Assembly: GCF_006345825.1 (NCBI RefSeq)
Contig: NZ_VCIX01000084.1
Coordinates: 1 to 53,155 of the forward strand
DNA length: 53,155 bases
Direction: 5' to 3'
Source of the DNA: Paenibacillus paridis
GTDB taxonomy: Bacteria > Bacillota > Bacilli > Paenibacillales > Paenibacillaceae
Part shown: positions 41,126 to 48,262 of the stretch, piece after piece
Layout: each line of letters opens with the position of its first letter
How positions within the stretch are numbered: the first letter of the stretch is position 1
The notes under the pieces: generated by a model
Seen by the model: only the letters and a program-made list of their open reading frames with translations
Told to the model about the DNA's origin: nothing
Databases searched by the model: none
Made by a program: the position numbers and the translations under genes

Positions 41126-41605
41126 ATGGGTAAGAAAAGTGACGGCAAGCAGCTCGCCCAGAACAAGAAGGCTTCCCATGACTATTTCATTGAGGAAACG
41201 TTCGAGACAGGCATGGTGCTGTTAGGTACAGAGATTAAATCGATTCGAAATGGCCGGGCGAACATCGGCGATGCTTTTGCCACGATCCGCAACGGAGAAC
41301 TGTTTATTCACAACATGCATATCAGCCCATTCGAACAAGGGAATATGCATAACCCAAGCGATCCAACGCGGGCGCGCAAGCTGCTTATGCATAAGGCTCA
41401 AATCCACAAGCTTCTTGGCTTATCTAAGCAAGAAGGGTATGCGATTGTGCCATTGAAGATTTATATCCGCAATGGTTTTGCCAAGCTGTTAATTGGGCTG
41501 GGTAAAGGTAAGAAGCAATACGATAAACGGGATACAGCAGCCAAGCGTGATGCTCAGCGTGATATCCAGCGTGTCCTGCGCGAGAAACAAAAGGTCGCAC
41601 GCTAA
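41126..41605 (+). CDS. smpB: SsrA-binding protein
   Basis: SmpB (159 aa) binds tmRNA and brings it to stalled ribosomes. Motifs are [34 protein letters not shown], and the basic C-terminal tail [20 protein letters not shown] that reaches into the decoding centre. The ATG at 41126 lies 6 bases after GAGGTG; a GTG at 41117 is within that site. ssrA starts 261 bases downstream; the gap has no gene, only a TATACT -10-like hexamer near 41679. Confidence 0.96.
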   Translation: MGKKSDGKQLAQNKKASHDYFIEETFETGMVLLGTEIKSIRNGRANIGDAFATIRNGELFIHNMHISPFEQGNMHNPSDPTRARKLLMHKAQIHKLLGLSKQEGYAIVPLKIYIRNGFAKLLIGLGKGKKQYDKRDTAAKRDAQRDIQRVLREKQKVAR

Positions 41606-41866
41606 GCTCAGTTTTCCATGGGAGATAACAGCCAATGTTGCCAATAACAAATGTGCACGAAAGCTGTCCTTCGTGGTATACTAAGTAAATAGCAACGGCA
41701 ACACAACAAAGCAAGTGCATTTCGTGCTAGACAATCGGACAGCCTGACAGAGTTTTTCTGACAGCAGCTGATCCTTAATCCTAAAGCTTCAATTGAGCTA
41801 AACGTTAGTGCTTCCCACTATGACTTTCTGTCACATTGGCCAGTAGCTAACCGTTTATGCAAAATT

Positions 41867-42231
41867 GGGGGCGTTTATGGATTCGACGGGGATTGGACGA
41901 GCGCGGGTTGCGGGTAGCAGGGAGTCGTCTGCTTCATCAACGCTAAAGCCTATTAAACGGCAAACAACAAACAAACTACGCTTTCGCAGCCTAAGAAACT
42001 GTGTGCGTGCTTCTACCCAGCATCGTCCATGTGACTGGATTAGGGGCTAACAAGTAGTGGAATACGCTGTCTCATCTCCGCCTGCGGTGAGCTGAAGAAG
42101 ACAATCAGGCTGACCCAACGTATAGCCGGTTACGGGGCGATACTCGGGTGACATCAAAACTGTGACTACACCCGTAGAAGCCTGTGTGGCGTGATCTTCG
42201 GACAGGGGTTCAAATCCCCTCGCCTCCACCA
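41867..42231 (+). ncRNA. ssrA: transfer-messenger RNA
   Basis: tmRNA of 365 bases. The 5' end GGGGGCG pairs with CGCCTCC at the 3' end, followed by A and encoded CCA; the 5' GTTTATGGATTCGACGGGGA and 3' TTCAAAT T-loop are diagnostic. The tag frame runs 41959-41994, encoding GKQQTNYAFAA and TAA, so with the tRNA-borne Ala the degradation tag is A-GKQQTNYAFAA. It releases stalled ribosomes with SmpB. Its 3' end has served as an integration site (repeats at 48033 and about 51702). Confidence 0.95.
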
Positions 42232-42267
42232 AACCATGAAAAACCCGACCTCGTGAGGTCGGGTTTT
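42216..42267 (+). repeat. attachment-site repeat, copy 1 (ssrA 3' end)
   Basis: These 52 bases, from the last 16 of ssrA through its terminator, recur without change at 48033-48084 and with several changes near 51702. A tmRNA 3' end that is directly repeated is the classic mark of a tyrosine-integrase attachment site. Confidence 0.85.
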
Positions 42268-42268
42268 T
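42239..42268 (+). terminator. ssrA terminator
   Basis: AAAAACCCGACCTC and GAGGTCGGGTTTTT form a perfect stem with a very short loop. Rho-independent terminator. Confidence 0.95.
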
Positions 42269-42381
42269 GCATTTGTAATATTTGATAATGCGAATCTGTA
42301 GTTGAGTTAAGCAGGATTGTTACAACAATATATGATAATTTATTTATAAGCAACGCGACGATACTTAATGGAGGCTACCTC

Positions 42382-42570
42382 TTGAAGCGAATAGGACTTA
42401 GATTTTTTGCTTTGTTATAGGTCTTTTTTATCGGTAACCTTATTCTAATCGCGATATTTAAACCGGATTTGGAAGTTAGTACATCATTTTTAGTCGCATT
42501 TGGTGCCTAAACTGTCGTGGCGTTAGTTGAATATTACTTATTGAGAAAGAGACGCAAAGTTGATGATTGA
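42382..42570 (+). pseudogene. small two-helix membrane protein, broken by two stops
   Basis: With TTG at 42382 behind a clear GGAGG, a 63-codon frame reads as a small protein with two hydrophobic segments and a basic end (LLRKRRKVDD), but codon 13 is TAG (42418) and codon 43 is TAA (42508). Codon structure is otherwise good. I do not recognise the family. The rest of the gap up to 42774 is empty apart from an AGAGGGA/TCCCTCT stem near 42711-42737. Confidence 0.45.
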
Positions 42571-42774
42571 GCTGCTGACGGAAGACCTTAGTTAAAAACA
42601 AAACGACAGCAGCAGTCAAGTAACCTGAAGTATTTGATTGCACCTGGAGGAACATTGATTTGGCCGTCGTTCCTGAAATGAGGAGTTGGATAAATAGATT
42701 AAAGTCGAAGAGGGATTGTAATCTGAAGTCCCTCTTGTTAAATATTTTTCGGTAAGCAAGGGCATAAGCTGGTT

Positions 42775-44085
42775 CTAACTTTGTTGCTGCGAACCATTAG
42801 ACCACACGAATTTGATCGACAAGGTATCCGATATATTAGCGGTCGGATCACCGTTTATCAGAATAAGATCAGCACGCGCACCTTCGGTAATCAGACCGCG
42901 ATCATGTAGACCAAAGCAACGGGCCGGTTTGGTAGTAGCCGATTGAAGAGCTTCAATTGGAGTGAACCCCGCCTTCACCAGCAGTTGCATTTCGTGGTGG
43001 ACACTGGCTCCATGAGCAAGGCCACCAAGGTTCGGAACGGGAACCGGTGCGACATCCGTCCCTACAAGAATATCAACTCCGGCATGGTGAAGATCCATCA
43101 CATTCTTAAAGCTGTTCTCCATATTGCCTTGTGGGAACGTATTGAAGCTTGAGTTCAAAATATCGATCCATTCCGGAGTTAATTTGGAATGAACTCGTGG
43201 ATCATTCGCTAATTCCGAAGCTGGATTTCCAATAATCGATGAGTTCAACACCAAGCACGGTGTAACAAAAGCTCCAGACTCAGCTATGGATTTAACTAAT
43301 TCGGACGTGCCCTCGGGTCTGTCGATAAACAAGTGCCCTAAACCGTCGACTCCTAAATTAATGGCTTCTTGCGATGAATGAGCCGTCAAGACGTGAGCGA
43401 TGACCAGCTTATCGAACTTGTGGGCTTCTGTCACGGCTGTTCTTAGTATCTCATCGCTTAGTACAGGCAGGCCAGGAGCCCCCATGACAGTTCCTTCTTC
43501 GATCATGATCTTAATATAGTCGGCTCCATTCTCCACCTGGGTATGCACATGTTTGATCGCTTCTTCAACCGTCGTCACTTGCGGTATTTCTTCATGATCG
43601 TGAGCGTATGCGGCCAACATTGCTTCCCTGTCTTCCTCCGATAATTTCTCAAGCTCCTTTAATACGAATTCCGGTATTTCATCTCCATCAGGCAGTAATT
43701 CATCTGGGTGTCCACCAGGAGCGGTAATCGCTGTACCAGCAGAACGGACATCCGCGATGTCATCCACATTTTTCAGCTGAATTTCGCGCCCTCTTTTAGT
43801 AAAATCGCCGTTCATTTCGAGTTCTGTTGTAACGCCGAATTTTAGGGCATCTCGTAATCCGCCAATTGAGGTATGGACATGTGCATCAATCAGACCAGGT
43901 ATTAGTGTCGCATTTTCTCCATCGATAATCGTTGCATCGGCTGGAATGTCTCCGCCCACTGAAATAATGGACTCCCCTTTAATGACAATATGTCTGGGAT
44001 CAATAATTTGATATCCATCAAAGATTCGTACATTTGTAATCGCCGTAATTTGTTCTAACGCAGCATTTTGATTTACTTTCTCCAT
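42775..44085 (-). CDS. amidohydrolase family protein (imidazolonepropionase/prolidase-like)
   Basis: A 436-aa metal-dependent hydrolase of the amidohydrolase superfamily. The HxH metal motif DAHVHTS places ligands at His69 and His71; GADYIKIMIEEG may supply the bridging Lys, AHVLTAHS and GLGHLF the further His ligands, and LVGTDVAPVP the catalytic Asp. The C-terminal beta-sandwich GARADLILINGDP is typical. Related enzymes cleave imidazolonepropionate, Xaa-Pro peptides or cyclic amides; the substrate is unknown. The ATG at 44085 follows GGGAGG. Divergent from a MarR gene and sharing its operator sequence. No signal peptide. Located in the ssrA-linked island. Confidence 0.85.
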   Translation of the reverse strand: MEKVNQNAALEQITAITNVRIFDGYQIIDPRHIVIKGESIISVGGDIPADATIIDGENATLIPGLIDAHVHTSIGGLRDALKFGVTTELEMNGDFTKRGREIQLKNVDDIADVRSAGTAITAPGGHPDELLPDGDEIPEFVLKELEKLSEEDREAMLAAYAHDHEEIPQVTTVEEAIKHVHTQVENGADYIKIMIEEGTVMGAPGLPVLSDEILRTAVTEAHKFDKLVIAHVLTAHSSQEAINLGVDGLGHLFIDRPEGTSELVKSIAESGAFVTPCLVLNSSIIGNPASELANDPRVHSKLTPEWIDILNSSFNTFPQGNMENSFKNVMDLHHAGVDILVGTDVAPVPVPNLGGLAHGASVHHEMQLLVKAGFTPIEALQSATTKPARCFGLHDRGLITEGARADLILINGDPTANISDTLSIKFVWSNGSQQQS

Positions 44086-44124
44086 TTTAATTCCTCCCAA
44101 TGTGTTTGCAATTCAATACATCGA

Positions 44125-44153
44125 AGTATAACTGTTAGGAATCTAACTGTAAA
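44125..44153 (-). promoter_or_regulatory. amidohydrolase promoter
   Basis: On the minus strand TTTACA (44153-44148) and TATACT (44130-44125) are 17 bases apart. The spacer between them is almost exactly the palindrome GTTAG-GAAT-CTAAC, so a bound regulator would block polymerase. Confidence 0.8.
44130..44150. promoter_or_regulatory. MarR-type operator 1
   Basis: This 21-base site contains the palindrome GTTAG-GAAT-CTAAC and matches the inverted site at 44208-44228 at 19 of 21 positions. It sits between the -35 and -10 of the amidohydrolase promoter. Confidence 0.75.
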
Positions 44154-44168
44154 CGAACTAAGGTTTAT

Positions 44169-44197
44169 TTGACAAGCCTGTAGGATCACTGTATATT
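44169..44197 (+). promoter_or_regulatory. marR promoter
   Basis: TTGACA and TATATT are 17 bases apart, a near-consensus vegetative promoter, 53 bases before the regulator gene. Confidence 0.85.
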
Positions 44198-44207
44198 TTA
44201 GCTACTT

Positions 44208-44228
44208 ACAATTAGATTCCTAACAATT
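44208..44228. promoter_or_regulatory. MarR-type operator 2
   Basis: The inverted counterpart of operator 1, centred on TTAG-ATTC-CTAA, located just past the predicted transcription start of the marR gene. Position suits autorepression. Confidence 0.75.
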
Positions 44229-44249
44229 ATAGAGGGGACTTGGACGATC

Positions 44250-44678
44250 ATGCATTCCCGAAAAGATACGCCTTATATGGATTTGTTTCAAATCATCGGT
44301 CTTAAGTTAAAGAAAAGAGCGGATGAGAGTATAAAAGAACTAGGATTAAGTTCTCAACAAGGAAAAGTAATCGATTATATTTATAAGAACCAAAATAATC
44401 ATATTATTCAAAAGGATCTTGCAGATCGGTTTCATCTGCGTGGGGCAAGCATTACAAGCATGCTTCAAGTTCTAGAGCAAAAAGGGTTCATTGAGCGTAA
44501 AATCCCGGTCAATAATGAACGGCAAAAAAATATATATGTATTACCAAAAGCGGTTGAATTAATTGAAGGTTTTAATGACTCATTCCAAAAAGTGGAGGAT
44601 GAAATCGTTCAAGCTCTTGATGACGAGGAGAAGCGAGTCTTAAAGAAATTGCTGATCAGAATTAATGAGCGCATTTAA
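44250..44678 (+). CDS. MarR family transcriptional regulator
   Basis: A 142-aa winged-helix regulator with the usual MarR order: N-terminal dimer helix, QQGKVIDYIYKNQ, recognition region IQKDLADRFHLRGASITSMLQVLEQKG, and wing residues ERKIPVNNERQKNIYVLP. MarR proteins usually repress and release DNA on binding a small aromatic ligand. Two near-identical operators flank the intergenic region, one in its own promoter and one in the divergent amidohydrolase promoter. AGAGGGG precedes the ATG. The ligand may be the amidohydrolase substrate; this is inference. Confidence 0.9.
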   Translation: MHSRKDTPYMDLFQIIGLKLKKRADESIKELGLSSQQGKVIDYIYKNQNNHIIQKDLADRFHLRGASITSMLQVLEQKGFIERKIPVNNERQKNIYVLPKAVELIEGFNDSFQKVEDEIVQALDDEEKRVLKKLLIRINERI

Positions 44679-44701
44679 AGAAGAGGATTTCCGATGAGAT
44701 T

Positions 44702-44797
44702 ATGGGAATATTTATAACAATAACATGTTGTATATTTTTACTTTTACTTTGGTGGTCATTTAATATGGTCGATACTCCAACCCCAATGGATCCGTGA
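44702..44797 (+). CDS. possible small membrane peptide
   Basis: A 31-codon frame just after marR encodes a strongly hydrophobic segment (ITITCCIFLLLLWWSF) and a short polar tail ending in TPMDP. The only ribosome-site candidate, AAGAGGA, is about 13 bases upstream. It may be a real small protein or chance. Family unknown. Confidence 0.25.
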   Translation: MGIFITITCCIFLLLLWWSFNMVDTPTPMDP

Positions 44798-44821
44798 CTG
44801 ATTGTTTATAAAACTTTATAA

Positions 44822-44850
44822 AGCTATGGGACACAATAGCCCAATAGAAA
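44822..44850 (+). repeat. dispersed GCTAACGGG element, diverged copy
   Basis: AGCTATGGGACACAATAG followed by CCAATAGAAA resembles the copies at 47895, 48120, 49552, 51784 and 52715, whose common core is GCTAACGGG-n-A-n-n-ATAG-yTCAATA. Confidence 0.4.
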
Positions 44851-44918
44851 ATTGAAGGCTGCCCAAATACGGATTCGATAGCCCTCATTACGCTAAAGAA
44901 GAACATTAATTGAATGGC

Positions 44919-44968
44919 AATAGCGGCAGTCTAAGACATTATTTTTCAAGTCTTGGTCTGCCGCTATT
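44919..44968. repeat. hairpin element in gene-free stretch
   Basis: AATAGCGGCAG and CTGCCGCTATT form a perfect 11-base stem, with inner AAGAC/GTCTT. It resembles the hairpin at 45390-45458, which shares the AGCGGCAGTC segment. Possibly a terminator-like or MITE-like element; the stretch 44798-45610 holds no credible complete gene. Confidence 0.5.
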
Positions 44969-45054
44969 TCTTATAATGGATCAGTCTAAAACTTAATTTT
45001 AGAAAGCTGAAGATTCTTCAATTTAAAAACCGCGGTAATTCAACGACTCCAGTC

Positions 45055-45125
45055 TAATACTTTATTTCGTATTATTAGGCCAACCAGAAATCTCTGGTTA
45101 ACCTAATAATACGAAAAAAGTATTA
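45055..45125. repeat. 70-base near-perfect palindrome (MITE-like)
   Basis: TAATACTTTATTTCGTATTA and its inverted counterpart frame an inner AACCAGA/TCTGGTT stem over a 4-base centre, giving about 31 paired positions. A related partial copy lies at 52881-52915. Size and symmetry fit a miniature inverted-repeat element. Confidence 0.6.
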
Positions 45126-45197
45126 AGCAGAATAGTGAAAGTGTATTCTAAGCGCAAATAAAGTGAAGAACTCGGTCGTCTGCTTCAGCAAACGGCT

Positions 45198-45304
45198 TCA
45201 GAGGCCCTCTGCTCCGCGACGAATCAGATCATAATCCTGTTTCTTTTGGACGTGCCGGGCGCTGCGATTGGCAGTCGTAGTCACGATATCCGCTTCTAGG
45301 TGAA
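45198..45304 (-). pseudogene. 3' coding remnant
   Basis: On the minus strand an open stretch of about 33 codons ends in a TGA at 45198; it reads LEADIVTTTANRSARHVQKK followed by QDYDLIRRGAEGL. Composition looks coding, but there is no start and I do not recognise the family. Probably the tail of a deleted gene. Confidence 0.3.
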
Positions 45305-45389
45305 GGAAAAACCAGCACGAGCCATTCAACTAATGGGATATTAAAGATATACGAACCGAGATGCAATAAGTGAGTTCCGCGGAACATTA

Positions 45390-45458
45390 GTTAAAGAGAA
45401 ACAGCGGCAGTCAGTCTAGGGCATTTATGCATCCTAGAGTACCGCTATTCTCTTTAAC
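45390..45458. repeat. second AGCGGCAG hairpin element
   Basis: GTTAAAGAGAA and TTCTCTTTAAC form a perfect 11-base outer stem, with an inner TCTAGG/CCTAGA stem. It shares the AGCGGCAGTC motif with 44919-44968. Confidence 0.5.
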
Positions 45459-45605
45459 TGTACCCAAAAGTTGACATCGTAGAAGACAGGAGGGAGGACC
45501 TCATCAGCGACTTTCTTAGTTCACTTACGAACCAAGAGTAACTATCTGGACTGCGCCAGAATTTTATGCTTAAATACCGACCTTTGTATACCACGACTAT
45601 GCCAT

Positions 45606-45634
45606 TTGACAACCTACCTACTATATGGTAGGTT
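45606..45634 (+). promoter_or_regulatory. tetR promoter with overlapping operator
   Basis: TTGACA and TAGGTT are 17 bases apart. The palindrome AACCTACC/GGTAGGTT (45611-45634) fills the spacer and the -10. The ATG is only 6 bases after the -10, so the transcript would be almost leaderless. The stretch 45459-45605 holds no gene. Confidence 0.6.
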
Positions 45635-45640
45635 AATGGT

Positions 45641-46228
45641 ATGAAAAATTTACTTAGTACCTCCGATAACATTTTGGCTTGTGCGCGTAATCTGATCATC
45701 GCTGGCGGCTACAACGGTTTCAGTTATGCCGACATCGCTGATGTGGTTGGGATACGGAAGGCTAGCATCCATCACCATTTCCCAAGCAAGGTCGATCTGG
45801 TCCGAACGCTAGTTGCGAGGTATCGGAAAGAAGCTGAAATAGGGATGGCTAATATCGAGCTTCACGTATCCGATCCGCTCGAACAGCTTCGGTCCTACGC
45901 CGGTTATTGGGAAGCCTGTATCGCTGACGCCAGCGCTCCTTTTTGTGTCTGTGCGTTGTTGGCAAGCCAGCTACCGGTCCTGCCCGAGGAAGTTGCTCTA
46001 GAGGTTCAGGCGCATTTCAGTTATTTGTCGACGTGGTTGACATCCGTGCTGGAGCGCGGTGTGCAGCACGAGCAACTTCAACTGACGACAACCCCTCGTA
46101 TCGAAGCCGAAACGTTCATGGCGACGGTTCACGGCGCGATGCTTTCGGCGCGGGCTTATGGCGATCCGAAGATATTCGGCGTCGTGACAGGCCCGCTCTT
46201 GGAGCGACTCGCTTCACGATTCCCTTGA
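45641..46228 (+). CDS. TetR family transcriptional regulator
   Basis: A 195-aa TetR regulator with an N-terminal helix-turn-helix (about residues 27-55: FSYADIADVVGIRKASIHHHFPSK) and a helical ligand-binding domain. There is no Shine-Dalgarno sequence before the ATG, matching a nearly leaderless transcript from the promoter just upstream. The operator palindrome overlaps its promoter, and a related one (TACCTA-TTAG-TAGGTA) precedes the membrane protein and peroxiredoxin-like genes downstream, so it probably controls both. The inducer is unknown; a redox or electrophile signal would fit the neighbours. Confidence 0.9.
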   Translation: MKNLLSTSDNILACARNLIIAGGYNGFSYADIADVVGIRKASIHHHFPSKVDLVRTLVARYRKEAEIGMANIELHVSDPLEQLRSYAGYWEACIADASAPFCVCALLASQLPVLPEEVALEVQAHFSYLSTWLTSVLERGVQHEQLQLTTTPRIEAETFMATVHGAMLSARAYGDPKIFGVVTGPLLERLASRFP

Positions 46229-46305
46229 GCTGAAATTTTCGATGGCAATAGTTGCAGTCATGTTCAAGATGAAGGGAGGTCAACCATAACCCTATTGAGG
46301 ATAAG

Positions 46306-46428
46306 ATGGCTATTTATGAACTAATCAAATCTCATCCGCCAAGCGCCGATAAAGGGCATGACGACTACACATTTTGTCAGCCTGCCCTTGTCGATTCGCG
46401 GAGCGATATCACGAGTGCCAAGGGGTGA
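46306..46428 (+). CDS. short ORF, possible remnant
   Basis: A 40-codon frame with GAGG five bases before the ATG reads MAIYELIKSHPPSADKGHDD and onward to a TGA. No homologue was recognised, and the frame may be the 5' fragment of a lost gene between the TetR gene and its probable target operon. Confidence 0.3.
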   Translation: MAIYELIKSHPPSADKGHDDYTFCQPALVDSRSDITSAKG

Positions 46429-46464
46429 AGTTTGAAGTAGCTTTCAAAATTTATCTTTATAAAC

Positions 46465-46480
46465 TACCTATTAGTAGGTA
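46465..46480. promoter_or_regulatory. second TetR-type operator
   Basis: TACCTA-TTAG-TAGGTA is a perfect palindrome resembling the core ACCTAC/GTAGGT of the site at 45611-45634. It lies about 135 bases before the membrane protein gene. TTGAAG at 46432 and an AT-rich segment near 46456 may be the promoter, but it is not strong. Confidence 0.6.
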
Positions 46481-46614
46481 TGGTGAGATTATCATTATTG
46501 CTGGTTATACAGCATTAAGCACGTTTTATTTCCTTGTTCCAGCCCGTGGATGACCTTAAGCCTGCCAAAACAGAACAAATAACCCCTGTCCTTAAGGACT
46601 GGAAGGAGACAATT

Positions 46615-47130
46615 ATGTTTGGAATTTCATCACTCGGCTGGGTGCATACCCTCAGCAGCTTGCCCGCCATTCCGCTCGCTATATATATGTTTGCTCGCTA
46701 CGGACGGATAGTGCCTCGGTCAAAGCCTGGTGTAGTCTACTTCTTTTCAATGCTGATTGGCGCAATCACAGTATTCCCCATCGCACATCAGTCGGTCAGC
46801 TATGTCATTGGTACGGCAACGATCCTTCTGCTGCTCGCCGGATACGGCATAGGGCGTGTTTCGATCTTTGAGCGTTCAGGCAAGTACCTAGAAACAATCT
46901 TTCTTAGCCTGACGGCGTTTCTGCTGATGCTGCCGACCGTTACCGAAACCCTGACCCGTGTTCCGAATGGCCACCCCATAGTCGCTGATTTGAATTCGCC
47001 TATTCTACTCGGCGCTCAGGGCATTCTATTCTTCATTCTCATCGTTGGCCTAACAGCCCAAATCATCCATTTGCGAAGGAAAAACAGGCTCAAGGCATTC
47101 ACCTCGCCAGCTGAGATGTCTGCCGAATGA
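46615..47130 (+). CDS. four-helix membrane protein of unknown function
   Basis: A 171-aa protein with four hydrophobic segments (about residues 5-22, 36-56, 60-80 and 130-155 with a shorter one near 95) and a basic C-terminal end RRKNRLKAF. There is no recognised catalytic motif; DUF2306-like and DoxX-like membrane proteins have similar size and layout. The ATG at 46615 follows AAGGAG; an upstream in-frame extension has no ribosome site. The next gene's open frame overlaps its stop, and its chosen start is 35 bases on, so the two are co-transcribed. The peroxiredoxin-like partner suggests a redox role. Confidence 0.7.
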   Translation: MFGISSLGWVHTLSSLPAIPLAIYMFARYGRIVPRSKPGVVYFFSMLIGAITVFPIAHQSVSYVIGTATILLLLAGYGIGRVSIFERSGKYLETIFLSLTAFLLMLPTVTETLTRVPNGHPIVADLNSPILLGAQGILFFILIVGLTAQIIHLRRKNRLKAFTSPAEMSAE

Positions 47131-47165
47131 AGTATTATTATCTAAGAAAAAAGGAGCTGCAAGAC

Positions 47166-47807
47166 ATGTCATTAACTCAGGCTTTAGCGGAAGCCAAACA
47201 AGAATTTATCGCGCATACCCCTTTGGAGATTCAAGCGGAGATGTTTCGCCAGATCCGTGAGCAGCACGAATCTGGTTTTGTTTACGGCCGACAGGAGGGG
47301 CAGAGGGCAAAGGATTTTATACTCAAGAATGCTTTGGGAAAAACGATTAGTCTTTATGAAGAACTGTCTAAAGGACCTGTTGTTCTGACTTTCTACCGGG
47401 GTGGATGGTGCCCGTTCTGCAACAGTCAGCTTAAGGCCTATCAGAAGCTACTGCCGGACATCCAAGCTCTTGGTGGCCAGTTGATCGCGATCAGCCCGCA
47501 AAGCCCGGACAACACGCTTTCCCAACAGGAGAAGGAAGAGTTGACCTTCCAAGTGCTTAGCGACGCACACGGTCTTGTGGCCGCTTTCTATAACATTCTT
47601 TACGAAGTTCCAGATTACATTAAGAACATTATGAAACAAATTGGCATGGACTTGGCGGAATACAACGCGACGAACCGCTGGATCCTGCCGATTCCTTCCA
47701 CCTTCATGATCGACGAATCCGGCATTATCCGTTCAGCCTACGTGAATCCGGACTTTATGCAGCGGTTGGATCCGGACAATATTCTGTATGAATTGAGAAA
47801 GCTTTAA
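47166..47807 (+). CDS. AhpC/TSA-type peroxiredoxin-like protein
   Basis: A 213-aa thioredoxin-fold protein with the active-site motif GGWCPFCNSQL (Cys82, Cys85). Peroxiredoxin-like elements are VVLTFYRGGWCPFC, AISPQSPDN and STFMIDESGIIR. The CPFC pair is thioredoxin-like rather than the single peroxidatic Cys of classic AhpC. It would reduce peroxides or disulfides in the cytoplasm. The ATG at 47166 follows AAGGAGCTG; a longer frame overlaps the previous gene by ATGA. It probably belongs to the TetR-controlled module. Confidence 0.85.
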   Translation: MSLTQALAEAKQEFIAHTPLEIQAEMFRQIREQHESGFVYGRQEGQRAKDFILKNALGKTISLYEELSKGPVVLTFYRGGWCPFCNSQLKAYQKLLPDIQALGGQLIAISPQSPDNTLSQQEKEELTFQVLSDAHGLVAAFYNILYEVPDYIKNIMKQIGMDLAEYNATNRWILPIPSTFMIDESGIIRSAYVNPDFMQRLDPDNILYELRKL

Positions 47808-47894
47808 TTGTTGACTTCAACTTTCGCAGCTTCAAACATAGCCTAACCCTTGAAGCAGTATTCATAGAACCATTTTATATGGCAGACACGCTAC

Positions 47895-47918
47895 GCTAAC
47901 GGGAAACGCTAGTTCAGC
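47895..47918 (+). repeat. dispersed GCTAACGGG element
   Basis: GCTAACGGGAAACGCTAGTT begins a copy of the element found repeatedly in this accessory region. The gap 47808-48032 contains no gene that I can support. Confidence 0.4.
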
Positions 47919-48022
47919 GAACTATGTAGCAATCCAATATTTCCAGCACGTACGGGTATTTTAGTCTTTAAGAAAAGGTTTTTGCATTGAGAATGTAATC
48001 AGAAAAAATTCTGTATATAAAG

Positions 48023-48044
48023 GGAGGCGAGGCCCCTCGCCTCC
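48023..48044. repeat. palindrome at the start of the second att copy
   Basis: GGAGGCGAGG and CCTCGCCTCC form a perfect 10-base inverted repeat with a 2-base centre. The right arm is the ssrA acceptor-stem end; the left arm mirrors it at the island junction. Confidence 0.6.
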
Positions 48045-48084
48045 ACCAAACCATGAAAAACCCGACCTCGTGAGGTCGGGTTTT
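48033..48084 (+). repeat. attachment-site repeat, copy 2
   Basis: Exact 52-base duplicate of 42216-42267 (ssrA 3' end plus terminator). It marks the far boundary of the first ssrA-linked segment, about 5.8 kb in size. Downstream sequence resembles that after copy 3, but not that after copy 1. Confidence 0.88.
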
Positions 48085-48119
48085 CGCGTTTTTATTTTTG
48101 TTAAGGCAAACTTTGATGA

Positions 48120-48130
48120 GCTAATGGGTA
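48120..48130 (+). repeat. dispersed GCTAATGGG element, short copy
   Basis: GCTAATGGGTA lies about 36 bases after the second att repeat, as a comparable GCTAACGGGCA lies about the same distance after the third (51784). The similarity supports common ancestry of the flanks. Confidence 0.4.
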
Positions 48131-48262
48131 GAATTCTTTAGCTTTAATTGTTTTTTTCAGAGAATTATAACTTGATTGCGGTATAATTTGTTAGATAATA
48201 CATATTTTAAAAAAATCTTACTGACTAATAATTAATTACAAATATTCTATTGGGGGAGACCT

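Noticed and set aside
42047..42232. Minus-strand frame inside ssrA
   Set aside because: Antisense to the tmRNA 3' domain; no ribosome site.
48033..48084. Second tmRNA gene
   Set aside because: Only the last 16 bases of ssrA and the terminator are present; no tag frame or 5' domain.
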